From assembly GCA_025451845.1 (NCBI GenBank), contig JANWJS010000045.1, forward strand, positions 50,733-114,732: a stretch of DNA of 64,000 nt, given 5' to 3'. The notes beneath the pieces were generated by a model. It saw only the letters and a program-made list of their open reading frames with translations, was not told the origin of the DNA and did not search any database. The position numbers were made by a program, and so were the translations under genes. Of the stretch, positions 8,566 through 16,966 are shown one piece after another. Each line of letters starts with the position of its first letter. Positions within the stretch are counted from its first letter, which is position 1. The DNA comes from Steroidobacteraceae bacterium. GTDB taxonomy: Bacteria > Pseudomonadota > Gammaproteobacteria > Steroidobacterales > Steroidobacteraceae.

Positions 8566-9668
8566 GGACTCACCCCGATCATGTTGCCGCGCGGGGCGAG
8601 AGTCAGCGGCGGCAGTCCGGCCCGTTCCGTGATGCTGGCGACATACGCGACGGTGCGTGAGGCCTGCTCTGGGGTCGGAATCACGGGGCGCCCGGGCGGT
8701 TCGACATGAATCGGAACGAAGCCAAACGCGAAAGCGCCCTCGCGGTAGTGCACGCGGGCCATGAGGGCATGAATGGCTTCCGGGTGAAAGGGAGCGAGAA
8801 TGTAGGCCGGGTCCGGCTCGAAGCCGAACAACTCCTTCCTTCGGCGTGCCCACTCGGCCCGTTTGGGGTGCGACTGATTGGGGGTGAGCGCACGTGTGAC
8901 GACGCAACCGTTGCCCAATCCGTGATAAATGGGCCGACCGCGGTAGATCTCGATGCCGCGGATGATGTGCGCGTGGTGTCCGACGACGATGTCTGCACCC
9001 GCATCAATCGCGGCATGCGCCAATGGGCGTTCGTAAGAAGCGATCTCCGCAGGACGGTGCACGATCCCTTTGTGCAGGGCGACGATGAGCAGGTCCGCTT
9101 GCGCGCGCACGCGGGCAATGTCGCGGCTGATGTCGGCCACGGAGCGCGTATCGAGCTGCGTGAGGTTCGCCGCCGGTGAGATCGGTCCGCCGTCGGCAGG
9201 CTCGACGCGGACGTAAGCGCAGCCCGCCCGGTGAGGGAGCGCCCAGCTGCTCTCCGGCCCCACACAGTTGTAGCTGAGGAGTGCGACCCGCACGCCATTC
9301 CTCGTCAGGATCGCTGGACGCCGCGCTTCATCGATCGAGGCGCCCGCGCCGCAGCAGGCAATGCCGAGCCGTCCGAGCATGGCTGTGGTGTCGGCGATGC
9401 CCTCGGGCCCGCGGTCCGCGATGTGATTTCCCGCGAGCGTCATTGCGGCAAAGCCGGCGCGAGCCAGCGCCTGAAGATGCGTCGGGTCCGCGGCCGGTGC
9501 CGGAACATCGGCTGAGCTTTCAGTCCCGCGGCTCGTATGGGGCACCTCGAGATGGCCGATGGTCAGGTCGGCGCTGTGCGTCACCTTGCGCAAACCCTGC
9601 AACCAATGATCCGGGTCGGGCTCATCGAGGATCACATCGCCGGCGAGCAGGATGTCGAGTTCGCGCAT
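8562..9668 (-). CDS. CapA-family metallophosphatase-like protein
   Basis: 368-aa protein of the CapA/PgsA calcineurin-like phosphoesterase superfamily. Visible motifs are LLAGDVILDEPD at 7-18, LAGNHIADRG around 78-87, a HKGIVH segment in place of the usual HWGxE, and VVGHHAHIIRG. There is no signal peptide or membrane anchor, unlike capsule-associated CapA, so it is probably cytosolic. It is the first gene of the seven-gene operon, with its ATG 26 bases below the operator at 9695-9713. CapA-like genes next to CoA-transferases are not part of any pathway I know; a phosphoester or related hydrolysis step is only a guess. Confidence 0.8.
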   Translation of the reverse strand: MRELDILLAGDVILDEPDPDHWLQGLRKVTHSADLTIGHLEVPHTSRGTESSADVPAPAADPTHLQALARAGFAAMTLAGNHIADRGPEGIADTTAMLGRLGIACCGAGASIDEARRPAILTRNGVRVALLSYNCVGPESSWALPHRAGCAYVRVEPADGGPISPAANLTQLDTRSVADISRDIARVRAQADLLIVALHKGIVHRPAEIASYERPLAHAAIDAGADIVVGHHAHIIRGIEIYRGRPIYHGLGNGCVVTRALTPNQSHPKRAEWARRRKELFGFEPDPAYILAPFHPEAIHALMARVHYREGAFAFGFVPIHVEPPGRPVIPTPEQASRTVAYVASITERAGLPPLTLAPRGNMIGVSP

Positions 9669-9810
9669 CGCGTGGTATGGGTTGCGACGAAAATTAGTTT
9701 ACACTATTACCTAATCAGGGCAAGCCGTGACCGGTTGCAGCGCTCCGGGGGTCGCGCGAGGGGGAGGACGAATCGATGTTAAATTCACCTGTTATAGGAA
9801 ATGCACGCCG
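9669..9810. promoter_or_regulatory. divergent promoter region with MarR-type operator A
   Basis: 142-base region between the capA-led operon (minus) and the CoA-transferase gene (plus). At 9695-9713 lies TAGTTTA-CACTA-TTACCTA, the weakest of four sites with the same 7-5-7 layout; a TTAG..CTAA inverted repeat frames it. A plus-strand promoter can be drawn as TTGCGA (9682-9687), 17 bases, TATTAC (9705-9710), so a bound regulator would cover the -10. A minus-strand promoter for the long operon must overlap the same stretch but I cannot fix its hexamers. Confidence 0.6.
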
Positions 9811-11058
9811 ATGCCGCAGCCGTTGAAGGGATACCGCGTGGCCGATTTCAGCCATGTGATGGCAGGTCCCTTCTGCTCGCACTTCCTCAGGATGCTGGGG
9901 GCGGAGGTCGTGAAGATCGAGTCTTTGCGCGGCGATGCCATGCGCGACTACGGGCCCTTCCGCGAATGCGACGGTCTTTCGCCCGCGTTCATCGCGGCGA
10001 ACGCCGGAAAAAGCTCCCTCGCGGTAGACCTCAAGAGCCCCGAGGGAATCGAGATCGCCCGGCGCCTCGTCGGGCGCTGCAACGTCGTGCTCGAGAATTT
10101 CCGGCCCGGCGTCATGGATCGCCTCGGCATAGGGTATGCGGCTTGCAAGCTGCTCAACCCGCAGATCGTATATTGCGCGGTCTCCGGTTACGGGCAGAGC
10201 GGAGCCTGGCGCGACCTGCCTGCGATAGACAACATCGTGCAGGCGACCGGGGGCGTCATGGCTGCCAATGGCGAGCCGGAAGATCCGCCCTCTCGGGCGG
10301 GGTGGCCTGTCATCGATACCTATACGGGAACGCTCGCGGCGCTTGCGGTGCTGGGCGCTCTGCTGCAACGCGAGAGATTCGGCGAGGGGCAGTACATCGA
10401 CGTTGCGATGCTCGATGCCTCGGTGGTGCTGCTCACCGCGCTCGCGACGCCGTATCTCGTCACCGGTAAAACGCTGCCGCGCACCGGCGATGTCGGCTAC
10501 AGCGGTTCGCCTACCTCTGCAACGTTTCTCGCGCAGGACGGAACCCGTCTCGCCCTGGGGGTGGTGCAGAACAACCACTTTGCGCTGCTCTGCGGCGTCC
10601 TGGCGCGGCCCGAGCTCGCTGATGACGTAAGGTTCCGCGAGCCGGTCTCGCGGACCGAGCCCGAAAATGCGGCGCTCCTTCGCGGGATCCTCTCGGACAT
10701 CTTCATAACCCGTCCGGGCGGGGAATGGGAGCACAAGCTCAGTGCGGTCGGAGTTCCGTGTGGGTTGATCCGAGGGATCGACGAGGTATGCGAGAAGGCG
10801 CGGACGGATTCCCGCGGGCTCATTGTGCCGACGCTCGCCGTAGCGGACGGTGCCGCCCGGCCTGCCGGCTACGTCAATGCGGGTTTCGTATTCGAGCACG
10901 ACGGGCCGGGCTGCGACGGCTTGCCCCCGATGCTCGGGGAACATACCGAGGCCGTCTTGAGCTCCCTCGGGTATGGCGAGCGTGCAATTGCGAGCCTCAT
11001 AGAGCGGCGAATCGTGCTCGCCGGCATGCGGCATCCGGGGCGCGAGGACCGCCCGTAA
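9811..11058 (+). CDS. class III (CaiB/BaiF) CoA-transferase, single unit
   Basis: 415-aa, full-length class III CoA-transferase. It opens with LKGYRVADFSHVMAGPFCS, continues with AEVVKIES, and has VVLENFRPGVMDRLGIGY (93-110). Predicted catalytic Asp169 is in VIDTYTG, the same number as in formyl-CoA transferase. The ATG at 9811 was chosen because the family N-terminus starts there; AGGA lies about 11 bases upstream, and the open frame extends upstream without homology. It probably activates the acid made by the hydrolases or imported by the TRAP system, in addition to the fused enzyme on the other strand. Substrate unknown. Confidence 0.9.
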   Translation: MPQPLKGYRVADFSHVMAGPFCSHFLRMLGAEVVKIESLRGDAMRDYGPFRECDGLSPAFIAANAGKSSLAVDLKSPEGIEIARRLVGRCNVVLENFRPGVMDRLGIGYAACKLLNPQIVYCAVSGYGQSGAWRDLPAIDNIVQATGGVMAANGEPEDPPSRAGWPVIDTYTGTLAALAVLGALLQRERFGEGQYIDVAMLDASVVLLTALATPYLVTGKTLPRTGDVGYSGSPTSATFLAQDGTRLALGVVQNNHFALLCGVLARPELADDVRFREPVSRTEPENAALLRGILSDIFITRPGGEWEHKLSAVGVPCGLIRGIDEVCEKARTDSRGLIVPTLAVADGAARPAGYVNAGFVFEHDGPGCDGLPPMLGEHTEAVLSSLGYGERAIASLIERRIVLAGMRHPGREDRP

Positions 11059-11059
11059 A

Positions 11060-11107
11060 TGGTTTAATATATAAACCAATTGCAATGTGCACATGTATGA
11101 GTTATAG
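11060..11107 (+). promoter_or_regulatory. operator B and promoter of the alpha/beta hydrolase gene
   Basis: Perfect operator TGGTTTA-ATATA-TAAACCA at 11060-11078: 7-base arms and a 5-base spacer. One base after it begins TTGCAA (11080-11085), then 16 bases, then TTATAG (11102-11107), a plausible sigma-70 promoter. The predicted transcript starts near 11114, giving a leader of about 27 bases. The operator abuts the -35 with exactly the spacing seen at operator C, so it could act either as a block or as an upstream activating site. Confidence 0.75.
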
Positions 11108-11140
11108 GTATGGCTCGGGTCTGGAGATCGGCTGATATCC

Positions 11141-12607
11141 ATGGCAAGAATGATCGGCTCCATGTCGCGGTCTCCTCCGGCACGCGGCAGCGGCGCCCTC
11201 TGTTTACTCCTGGCTTCATGCTTCTTCACCCTGACTGCGGTGGCCGCGGGCGTCCGGGTGCCGGACGTGCGTGGCCCGCTCAGCAATCCCGTGGGGGAGG
11301 GCATAGGCGTCTGGGGTGGCCTCGAGAAGTTCGGCTATACGGTTCAAGAGTATCTGGTGAGCGGTCGCGCCAACGTATACCGGCCCTTGAGCATGGCGGA
11401 CGCGCTCAGCATGATGAGCCGGGACAACACGAAGGATCTCGGCAGGCAAGCGAGCTACAGGGCGATTTTGCGACGGCCGGATGTACCCTATACGAGCAGG
11501 ATCCTCGTGTACAAGCCGAGCGACCCGGAGAAATTCAGCGGTGAGGTCATCGTCGAGATCACCCACCCGGGCGGCGGCGGAAGCCTGCTGGTCTTCGGGA
11601 TGGTGAGCGGGCTTTTCCTCTCGCACGGCGATGCATATGTGGCGATCCAGCATCCCATTACGTTCAAGGGCCTGAAGATCGCTGACCCCGCGCGCTACGG
11701 TGCGCTCAGCGCAGCAGGCCTCACTCAGATTTGGGGAATGGTCGCCCAGGTCGGGGCGTTGCTGCGCAGCGATTCGCCTGAGAACCCGCTGCGCGGATAT
11801 CACGTTAAGAATCTATTCCTCACCGGCTACTCTTATACCGGCGTCGCCACGGCAACCTTCGCCGATTACTACCATGCGGGCGCCAGGATGGCCGATGGGG
11901 CACCGATATTCGATGGCTATCTCCCGTTCGCCAATGGAATGTACGTGAGGCCCTTGGATGTGCCGGTGATCCGCCTCAATACGCAGAGCGATTTCAACAG
12001 CTTTGGCGGGCTGGCCAACCGCCGCCATGACGGCGACGCCCCTGGCGATCGCTACAGGCTGTATGAGGTCGCGGGTGTCTCGCACGCGAATTCATCGCCC
12101 GTGCCGCTACCTGAGGCCGCACCGCCGCGACCCGTGAAGCTCAAGGAGGCTCCCGGTCTGCCGAATTTCGGCCACTTGAAGTGCCTGGCGGACATGCCCC
12201 ATGGCTTCGAGCCGAATGACATGCCGGTCAACTACGCCATCGCGCAAGCATTCCTCAACATGTACCGTTGGGTGGACGAAGGCGTGCCACCGCCGCGGAC
12301 GTCCCTTTTGGCGACGGAGCCGGATGGAAAACCCAAGTTAGATCGAAACGGCAATGCCATCGGGGGCTTGCGCCTGGCGGCTCTCGCGGTTCCGGCGGCG
12401 ACCTATGGCACCGGCCGCGACGCCTGCTTTCTACTCGGGTATCGGCTGCCGTTCAGCGCCGCGACGATGAAGAGGCTATACGGCTCGCACGACAACTATG
12501 TGCGGCAAGTGGAGCGTGCCGCGCGCGAAGATGTCGCTCGCCGGCTGATCGGCGCGCGGGCGGAACGCGCCATGGTCGCGCATGCGCGTGCGCTGCCTTC
12601 CTTCTGA
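11141..12607 (+). CDS. secreted alpha/beta hydrolase (Abhydrolase_10-like)
   Basis: 488-aa hydrolase with an N-terminal hydrophobic signal region (about residues 17-36) and a mature chain starting near GVRVPDVRGP. The nucleophile elbow is LTGYSYTGVA with Ser231; likely partners are Asp284 (NTQSDF) and His315 (AGVSHAN). These match the large secreted hydrolase family described as alpha/beta hydrolase domain proteins. No strong ribosome site precedes ATG 11141; ATGs at 11150 and 11162 are alternatives and would still keep the signal region. It has its own promoter with operator B. It probably cleaves the substrate of the whole cluster outside the cytoplasm. Confidence 0.85.
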   Translation: MARMIGSMSRSPPARGSGALCLLLASCFFTLTAVAAGVRVPDVRGPLSNPVGEGIGVWGGLEKFGYTVQEYLVSGRANVYRPLSMADALSMMSRDNTKDLGRQASYRAILRRPDVPYTSRILVYKPSDPEKFSGEVIVEITHPGGGGSLLVFGMVSGLFLSHGDAYVAIQHPITFKGLKIADPARYGALSAAGLTQIWGMVAQVGALLRSDSPENPLRGYHVKNLFLTGYSYTGVATATFADYYHAGARMADGAPIFDGYLPFANGMYVRPLDVPVIRLNTQSDFNSFGGLANRRHDGDAPGDRYRLYEVAGVSHANSSPVPLPEAAPPRPVKLKEAPGLPNFGHLKCLADMPHGFEPNDMPVNYAIAQAFLNMYRWVDEGVPPPRTSLLATEPDGKPKLDRNGNAIGGLRLAALAVPAATYGTGRDACFLLGYRLPFSAATMKRLYGSHDNYVRQVERAAREDVARRLIGARAERAMVAHARALPSF

Positions 12608-12614
12608 AGCGCCT

Positions 12615-13115
12615 TCACGGATGGATGCGACGCAGGTAGGCAAAGAGCTGTGCGAGCTCTTCCCGTGTGAAGAGGCGCGTGAATCGTTTCTCGTGCTCGA
12701 GCATCTGCGCACGGAACTTATTGAGGAAATCCTGGCCGCGCGAGGTCAGGAATATGCCCTGGCGGCGGCGGTCTTCCTGTGAGCGGCGGCGAACCACCCA
12801 GTCGTTGCGCTGCAGGCGGTGGATGAGGCCGACGATCGCAGCTTTGTCGATATCGAGCTGCTGGGAGAGCTCGATCTGCGCAATGCCCGGATTGGCCTCG
12901 ACCAGGACGAGCAGGCTGAAAACCGCCGGGCGAATCTCGCGGTGGCCGACGGTGCGGGTGAGATCGCGCCACAGCGCGATCTGGGCCCGGCGAATGTTGT
13001 AGCCGATGAGATTCGGCAGCACTCCAACGGCAATGGGCCGTGCGGTGACTGCCCGGCTCTTTGCCGTGCGGCCTGATGCCCGATCTTTCTTCGTGCTCAC
13101 TTCTATCCTTGCCAT
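12615..13115 (-). CDS. MarR-family transcriptional regulator
   Basis: 166-aa winged-helix regulator. The DNA-binding region is clear: LSQQLDIDKAAIVGLIHRL as helix-turn-helix followed by the wing RRRSQEDRRRQGIFLTSRG. MarR dimers usually repress a nearby divergent gene and are released by small ligands such as phenolic acids or acyl-CoAs. Here it is divergent from the TonB receptor, and its promoter region contains operators C and D, which share their layout with sites upstream of the hydrolase and of the two CoA operons. It ends 7 bases from the convergent hydrolase gene. It is the best candidate for the regulator of the cluster. Confidence 0.92.
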   Translation of the reverse strand: MARIEVSTKKDRASGRTAKSRAVTARPIAVGVLPNLIGYNIRRAQIALWRDLTRTVGHREIRPAVFSLLVLVEANPGIAQIELSQQLDIDKAAIVGLIHRLQRNDWVVRRRSQEDRRRQGIFLTSRGQDFLNKFRAQMLEHEKRFTRLFTREELAQLFAYLRRIHP

Positions 13116-13242
13116 GCTTACCGGCGCGGCTGGCGATTATGCAGAACGCGTGCGCGTCCAGGCAACGGGTCGCCGGCAATTATCGGGCGCGCGGCCCTGG
13201 TGCCGGCAATCACTACCCCCTGATATGGCTGGCTCATTCAAG

Positions 13243-13261
13243 TAGTTTAAACTATAAACAA
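13243..13261. promoter_or_regulatory. operator C, marR / TonB receptor intergenic region
   Basis: TAGTTTA-AACTA-TAAACAA, 6 of 7 arm bases paired, same 7-5-7 layout as operator B. Immediately to its right a plus-strand promoter can be drawn: TTGTGT (13263-13268), 16 bases, CTATAG (13285-13290). The operator-to-hexamer distance is identical to that at operator B. A minus-strand promoter for marR (TTCAAC, 17 bases, TAAACT ending at 13244) would overlap the operator, which fits autoregulation. Confidence 0.7.
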
Positions 13262-13299
13262 ATTGTGTTGAAAATAGATATACGCTATAGGTATCATTA

Positions 13300-13318
13300 C
13301 AGTTGAGACTGTAAACCA
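13300..13318. promoter_or_regulatory. operator D, just after the predicted start of the receptor transcript
   Basis: CAGTTGA-GACTG-TAAACCA: the right arm is identical to that of operator B, the left arm matches 4 of 7. It sits 10-28 bases after the predicted -10 of the TonB receptor promoter, a position where binding would block initiation. Centre-to-centre distance to operator C is 57 bases. Confidence 0.55.
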
Positions 13319-13345
13319 ATTTTGCAGCAGCGTTTTGGGGGAGTT

Positions 13346-16129
13346 ATGAATAATCGCGAATACCGTCCCCTTGGGGCCCGCCGCATGGGGGGGATGTTGC
13401 GCGCACTGTCGCTGATCGTGCCGCTCGCCCTCTGCAGCGGCGCTCTCGCTGCCCAGGCGGACGCCGGCAACACGCCGCCGGTGCCGAAGACGGCAGCTCA
13501 GAAAGCGGACCAGAGCGAGTCGCTTCAGGAGGTCGTCGTCACCGGCACGCAGCTTCGCAACGCGGCGCCCGTCGGTTCGACGGTGATCACGCTAGATCAG
13601 GCAGCGCTCAATGCGACGGGCGGCAATACAGTCATCGATCAACTGCAGACCCTGCCGCAAGTCGACAATCTCGGCGTTTCGGAGGCCTCTCGCACTGGGA
13701 CCGGCGGGGCGATCAACATCAATTACGGATCGTCGATCAACATCCGGGGCCTGAGTCCCTATGCAACCCTGACTCTGCTCGACGGCCACCGTGTCACGCC
13801 ATCCGGTACGAGCGGCTCGACAGTCGATCCGAATTCATTCCCGAGCATCATGCTGCAACGCGTCGACGTGGTCGCCGACGGAGCATCGGCGACGTACGGA
13901 TCGGATGCAATTGCAGGCGTCGCGAACATCATCCTGAGGCGTAACGTCGAAGGCGTCGAAGTGCGGGCGCGTTCCGGCTGGGCAGACGCTTACCACGATC
14001 GGAGCCTCGGGTTGGTTGCGGGTCATAACTGGGGAAGCGGCCAGCTCACCGTGGGTTTCGAGAACGCCTTCCATTCGGCACTCAACGGTCAGAGCCGCAA
14101 CTTCTTCCGCTCCGATCAGCGGGCGTTCGGGGGCCCCAACTATGACGTCACCCAGTGCGATCCGGGTAATATCGTGGCGGGCGGAACCACCTATGCGATT
14201 CCGGCGGGCGGGGTGACTCCGGCCACAGCGGGGCAGCTGGCGGCAGGCACGCTGAATCAGTGCGATGTGGCGAAGTATCAGGACATTCTGCCGCGGGTTG
14301 AGCACAACGACGTGGCGCTGACGTTCGATCAGCGCGTGAACGATGCGATTTCGATCTACGCAGACGCAAGCTATTCGCGACGTACCATAACGGTCGATGG
14401 GGCCCAGACGACCGCCCAGATGGCGGTGCCTACGACGAATGCATTTTTCGTTGCGCCGCCTGGCGCGGTACTCAGCCCGTGTTCGCCGGCTCCCGGAGCG
14501 GCGAATTGCGAGCAGGTAGACTACTGGTTTGGGCCTGATGCGGGCTTTCATAACGTAGCGACCGGCTTTTCCGTCAATTACCAGGGAACGCTCGGCTTCA
14601 ATTTCGAGCTCCCCCACGACTGGTCGTTGACGGTCGATGGAACGGCCGGGCGGGACCATGATCAGGACGAGAACTACAATCTCGATAACGGTGCTCTCGG
14701 GAATGCGCTCGCGAGCAGCTCCGCGGCAACCGCGCTCAATCCCTTCGGCGGCCCCAATTCACGGGCGCTGATGAGCGGCCTCTTCGACAGTCTTTTCTTC
14801 GCGCCGGGCTTCTCGGGCGAACAATCGGCCGAGGCTAAAGTGAGCGGGCCCGCCTTGCGCATGCCGGGTGGAGACATACGCGCCGCGCTGGGGGCGCAGT
14901 GGCAGCACGATGATCTCACGTACGGGATCAACAGTGGACCGCCCGGTCGCCAGCTGGTGCTGAGACAGAAATTGAGCCGTCACTCCAAGTCTGGTTTTGC
15001 CGAAATTCTGTTCCCATTCTTCGGTGCACAGAATGCCATCACAGGCATTCGGCGCCTGGATGTGGATCTGGCGGTAAGGTACTCGGACTACAGCGACTTC
15101 GGTGGCACGACCAATCCGAAGATAGGCGTCAATTGGAGCCCGGTGAATTCCGTGACGGTCAGCGGCACCTTCGGTACCTCCTTCCGCGCACCGCTCCTTT
15201 CCGAGCTCGTGGGCCCCTTGAAGGGAGTCTTCGTGCAAACCTACTCCGACCCATTGTCGCCGACCCGGACCTCGTTGGGGTATACGCTCGGGGGCGGCAA
15301 TCTCAAGCTGAGCCCGGAGAAGGCGGACACGTTTACCTTCGGCGTCAAGTATCAGCCGAGCCCCGGCACGGAAGTCAGTGTCGATTTCTTCGACATCGAT
15401 TACAAGAACCAGATCTCGAGTTATCTCTCGGATCTCACGATCCTCCAGCAGCCGGCACAACTCGGCTCGCTGGTCACGCGCTGCCCGTCTGCGGCCTGCA
15501 CGGCGCTCGTCAATCAATACGTCCTCGGAGCTGGGCCCAATGCGTCCCCGGAGCCGGTGTTCGGACCCATCCTTCCGGATCCCAGCGTCTTCGTGAATGG
15601 CGTGGAGCTCAATCTCGGACGTACTCGCGCCGCGGGCTTCGACCTCCAGGGCCAATATGTGCTGCCGGTCACACGCATCGGAACCTGGAGCGTGGGCATG
15701 AGCGGCAGTTGGTTCACGCATTATCAAGTCCGCTTCACTCCCACCGGACCGACATTCGATGAGCGTAATGTCATCGGGTTCCCGCCGGCGCTGCGGTTGC
15801 GCGGTAACCTGGGGCTGGCTGCCGGTCCTTGGGACGCTCAGCTCTTCCTCAACTTCGCGAATTCATACACGAATACGGAGGCGACACCGACGCAGAACGT
15901 GGGTGCATACACCACGCTCGACCTCAATGTCGTGTACGACTTCGGTCTGGCCTTCCAGAATCGGTGGCTACAGGGACTGCAGGCCGACCTGAACGTCCTC
16001 AATGTCGCGAACACCGATCCGCCGTACGTGGACATCCCAATCAGCCCGAATGGCGGCGGCGGCTTCGACCCGAACGTCGCCAGCCCCATTGGACGCCTGA
16101 TCTCACTGCAGGTGCAGAAGAAGTTCTAG
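13346..16129 (+). CDS. TonB-dependent outer-membrane receptor
   Basis: 927-aa outer-membrane receptor. A signal peptide (LSLIVPLALCSGALAAQA) is followed by a QEVVVTGTQLRN segment that begins the plug. The plug has INIRGLSPYATLTLLDGHRV and LQRVDVVADGASATYGSDAIAG, and a long beta-barrel ends in SLQVQKKF, with the terminal aromatic needed for barrel insertion. It resembles receptors used for bulky plant- or lipid-derived nutrients in proteobacteria rather than siderophore receptors, though this is a soft inference. ATG 13346 was chosen for the GGGGGAG just upstream; TTG 13322 is in frame but has none. Expected role: entry of the cluster's substrate into the periplasm. Confidence 0.93.
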   Translation: MNNREYRPLGARRMGGMLRALSLIVPLALCSGALAAQADAGNTPPVPKTAAQKADQSESLQEVVVTGTQLRNAAPVGSTVITLDQAALNATGGNTVIDQLQTLPQVDNLGVSEASRTGTGGAININYGSSINIRGLSPYATLTLLDGHRVTPSGTSGSTVDPNSFPSIMLQRVDVVADGASATYGSDAIAGVANIILRRNVEGVEVRARSGWADAYHDRSLGLVAGHNWGSGQLTVGFENAFHSALNGQSRNFFRSDQRAFGGPNYDVTQCDPGNIVAGGTTYAIPAGGVTPATAGQLAAGTLNQCDVAKYQDILPRVEHNDVALTFDQRVNDAISIYADASYSRRTITVDGAQTTAQMAVPTTNAFFVAPPGAVLSPCSPAPGAANCEQVDYWFGPDAGFHNVATGFSVNYQGTLGFNFELPHDWSLTVDGTAGRDHDQDENYNLDNGALGNALASSSAATALNPFGGPNSRALMSGLFDSLFFAPGFSGEQSAEAKVSGPALRMPGGDIRAALGAQWQHDDLTYGINSGPPGRQLVLRQKLSRHSKSGFAEILFPFFGAQNAITGIRRLDVDLAVRYSDYSDFGGTTNPKIGVNWSPVNSVTVSGTFGTSFRAPLLSELVGPLKGVFVQTYSDPLSPTRTSLGYTLGGGNLKLSPEKADTFTFGVKYQPSPGTEVSVDFFDIDYKNQISSYLSDLTILQQPAQLGSLVTRCPSAACTALVNQYVLGAGPNASPEPVFGPILPDPSVFVNGVELNLGRTRAAGFDLQGQYVLPVTRIGTWSVGMSGSWFTHYQVRFTPTGPTFDERNVIGFPPALRLRGNLGLAAGPWDAQLFLNFANSYTNTEATPTQNVGAYTTLDLNVVYDFGLAFQNRWLQGLQADLNVLNVANTDPPYVDIPISPNGGGGFDPNVASPIGRLISLQVQKKF

Positions 16130-16186
16130 TGCGGCCCTGGACGTGGGGTAAGGCCGAGCAAGACGGCCGCCGGCGCGCTTTGTTTG

Positions 16187-16741
16187 TCACTCCCTCAGCA
16201 CGAGGCTTGGTGCGTGAGATTTGCGGCGGAGACTCGATGCGAGTCGAGGGATGTCATGGGGATCCGGCAGCTGCCGGATCCGTTTGACCCGGCCGTTGGG
16301 CAGGGGAACCGCTATGGGTGTGACGACGACTTTCGCGACACCGATATGCCTTGTGATTCCGATCTCGCGTGCGGTGGAGGGCGACAAATCGACGATGCGA
16401 CCCTTGATGTAGGGACCGCGATCCTCGATCCTGATGATGGCGCTCTTCCCGGTTGCGACGTTGGTGACTTGGGCCACGGTTCCGAGCGGGAGAGTGCGGC
16501 TCGCCGCGTTATTGCCGCGCGGGTTCATCGGAGCGCCATTCGCCATACGTTTACCGTAGAACTGGCGCGCGTAATACGAGGCGTTTCCGTGCCGCTTTCG
16601 TGCCGAGAGATCTGGCTTCGCTGGCCCTGTAACTCGCCGTGGCGCATCTCGACGCGGGGTTTGCGCGGCCCCAAGCGGCGGGAACGCGACAGCCCATCCC
16701 GCAAGGAGCACCAGCGGTATTGCTCCGGCCAAGCGCTGCAC
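16187..16741 (-). CDS. RlpA-like protein with DPBB domain, no SPOR domain
   Basis: 184-aa exported protein with a signal peptide and a double-psi beta-barrel domain (about 52-140): GNASYYARQFYGKRMANG, LPLGTVAQVTN and IEDRGPYIKGRIVDLS, the RlpA pattern including the catalytic-type Asp of DRGP. RlpA cleaves naked glycan strands of peptidoglycan. Classical RlpA is longer and ends in a SPOR domain; this one stops after the barrel, so septal targeting is doubtful. Start is GTG at 16741 with GGAGAGGAA directly upstream. There is no operon partner; it converges on the TonB receptor gene. Confidence 0.85.
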   Translation of the reverse strand: MQRLAGAIPLVLLAGWAVAFPPLGAAQTPRRDAPRRVTGPAKPDLSARKRHGNASYYARQFYGKRMANGAPMNPRGNNAASRTLPLGTVAQVTNVATGKSAIIRIEDRGPYIKGRIVDLSPSTAREIGITRHIGVAKVVVTPIAVPLPNGRVKRIRQLPDPHDIPRLASSLRRKSHAPSLVLRE

Positions 16742-16966
16742 TTCCTCTCCAGGTGAGAACCGTTAAAGAAGAAACTGGGGACCCCATGGGGAGTTCCAGA
16801 GCCAGGAATGGGCTTCGGCGGGGCAGCCGCGGGGGACGTATGACCACACGATTCAAATGAACGGGCCATGAGCGACGTTAGTCCGGCGGGATGACGGATG
16901 CGCCTCGACTTCTTCGTTCACGCGCGTAGTCTCACCTCCCGGCGCGTCATTTGCCGCGAGACACGC
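16742..16966. other. intergenic, no feature seen
   Basis: 225 bases between the stop of the secreted protein gene (minus) and the RlpA-like start. It should hold the rlpA promoter; I see no convincing hexamers, hairpin or small gene. Confidence 0.4.

Noticed and set aside
9792..9800. TTATAGGAA before the CoA-transferase as a third copy of the B/C -10 element
   Set aside because: No -35 or operator at the distance seen at B and C; it may serve as ribosome site instead.
9715..11304. 529-codon open frame on the minus strand
   Set aside because: Antisense to the CoA-transferase at 9811-11058, which has full family motifs.
13835..14659. 274-codon minus-strand open frame
   Set aside because: Antisense of the TonB receptor gene, no motifs.
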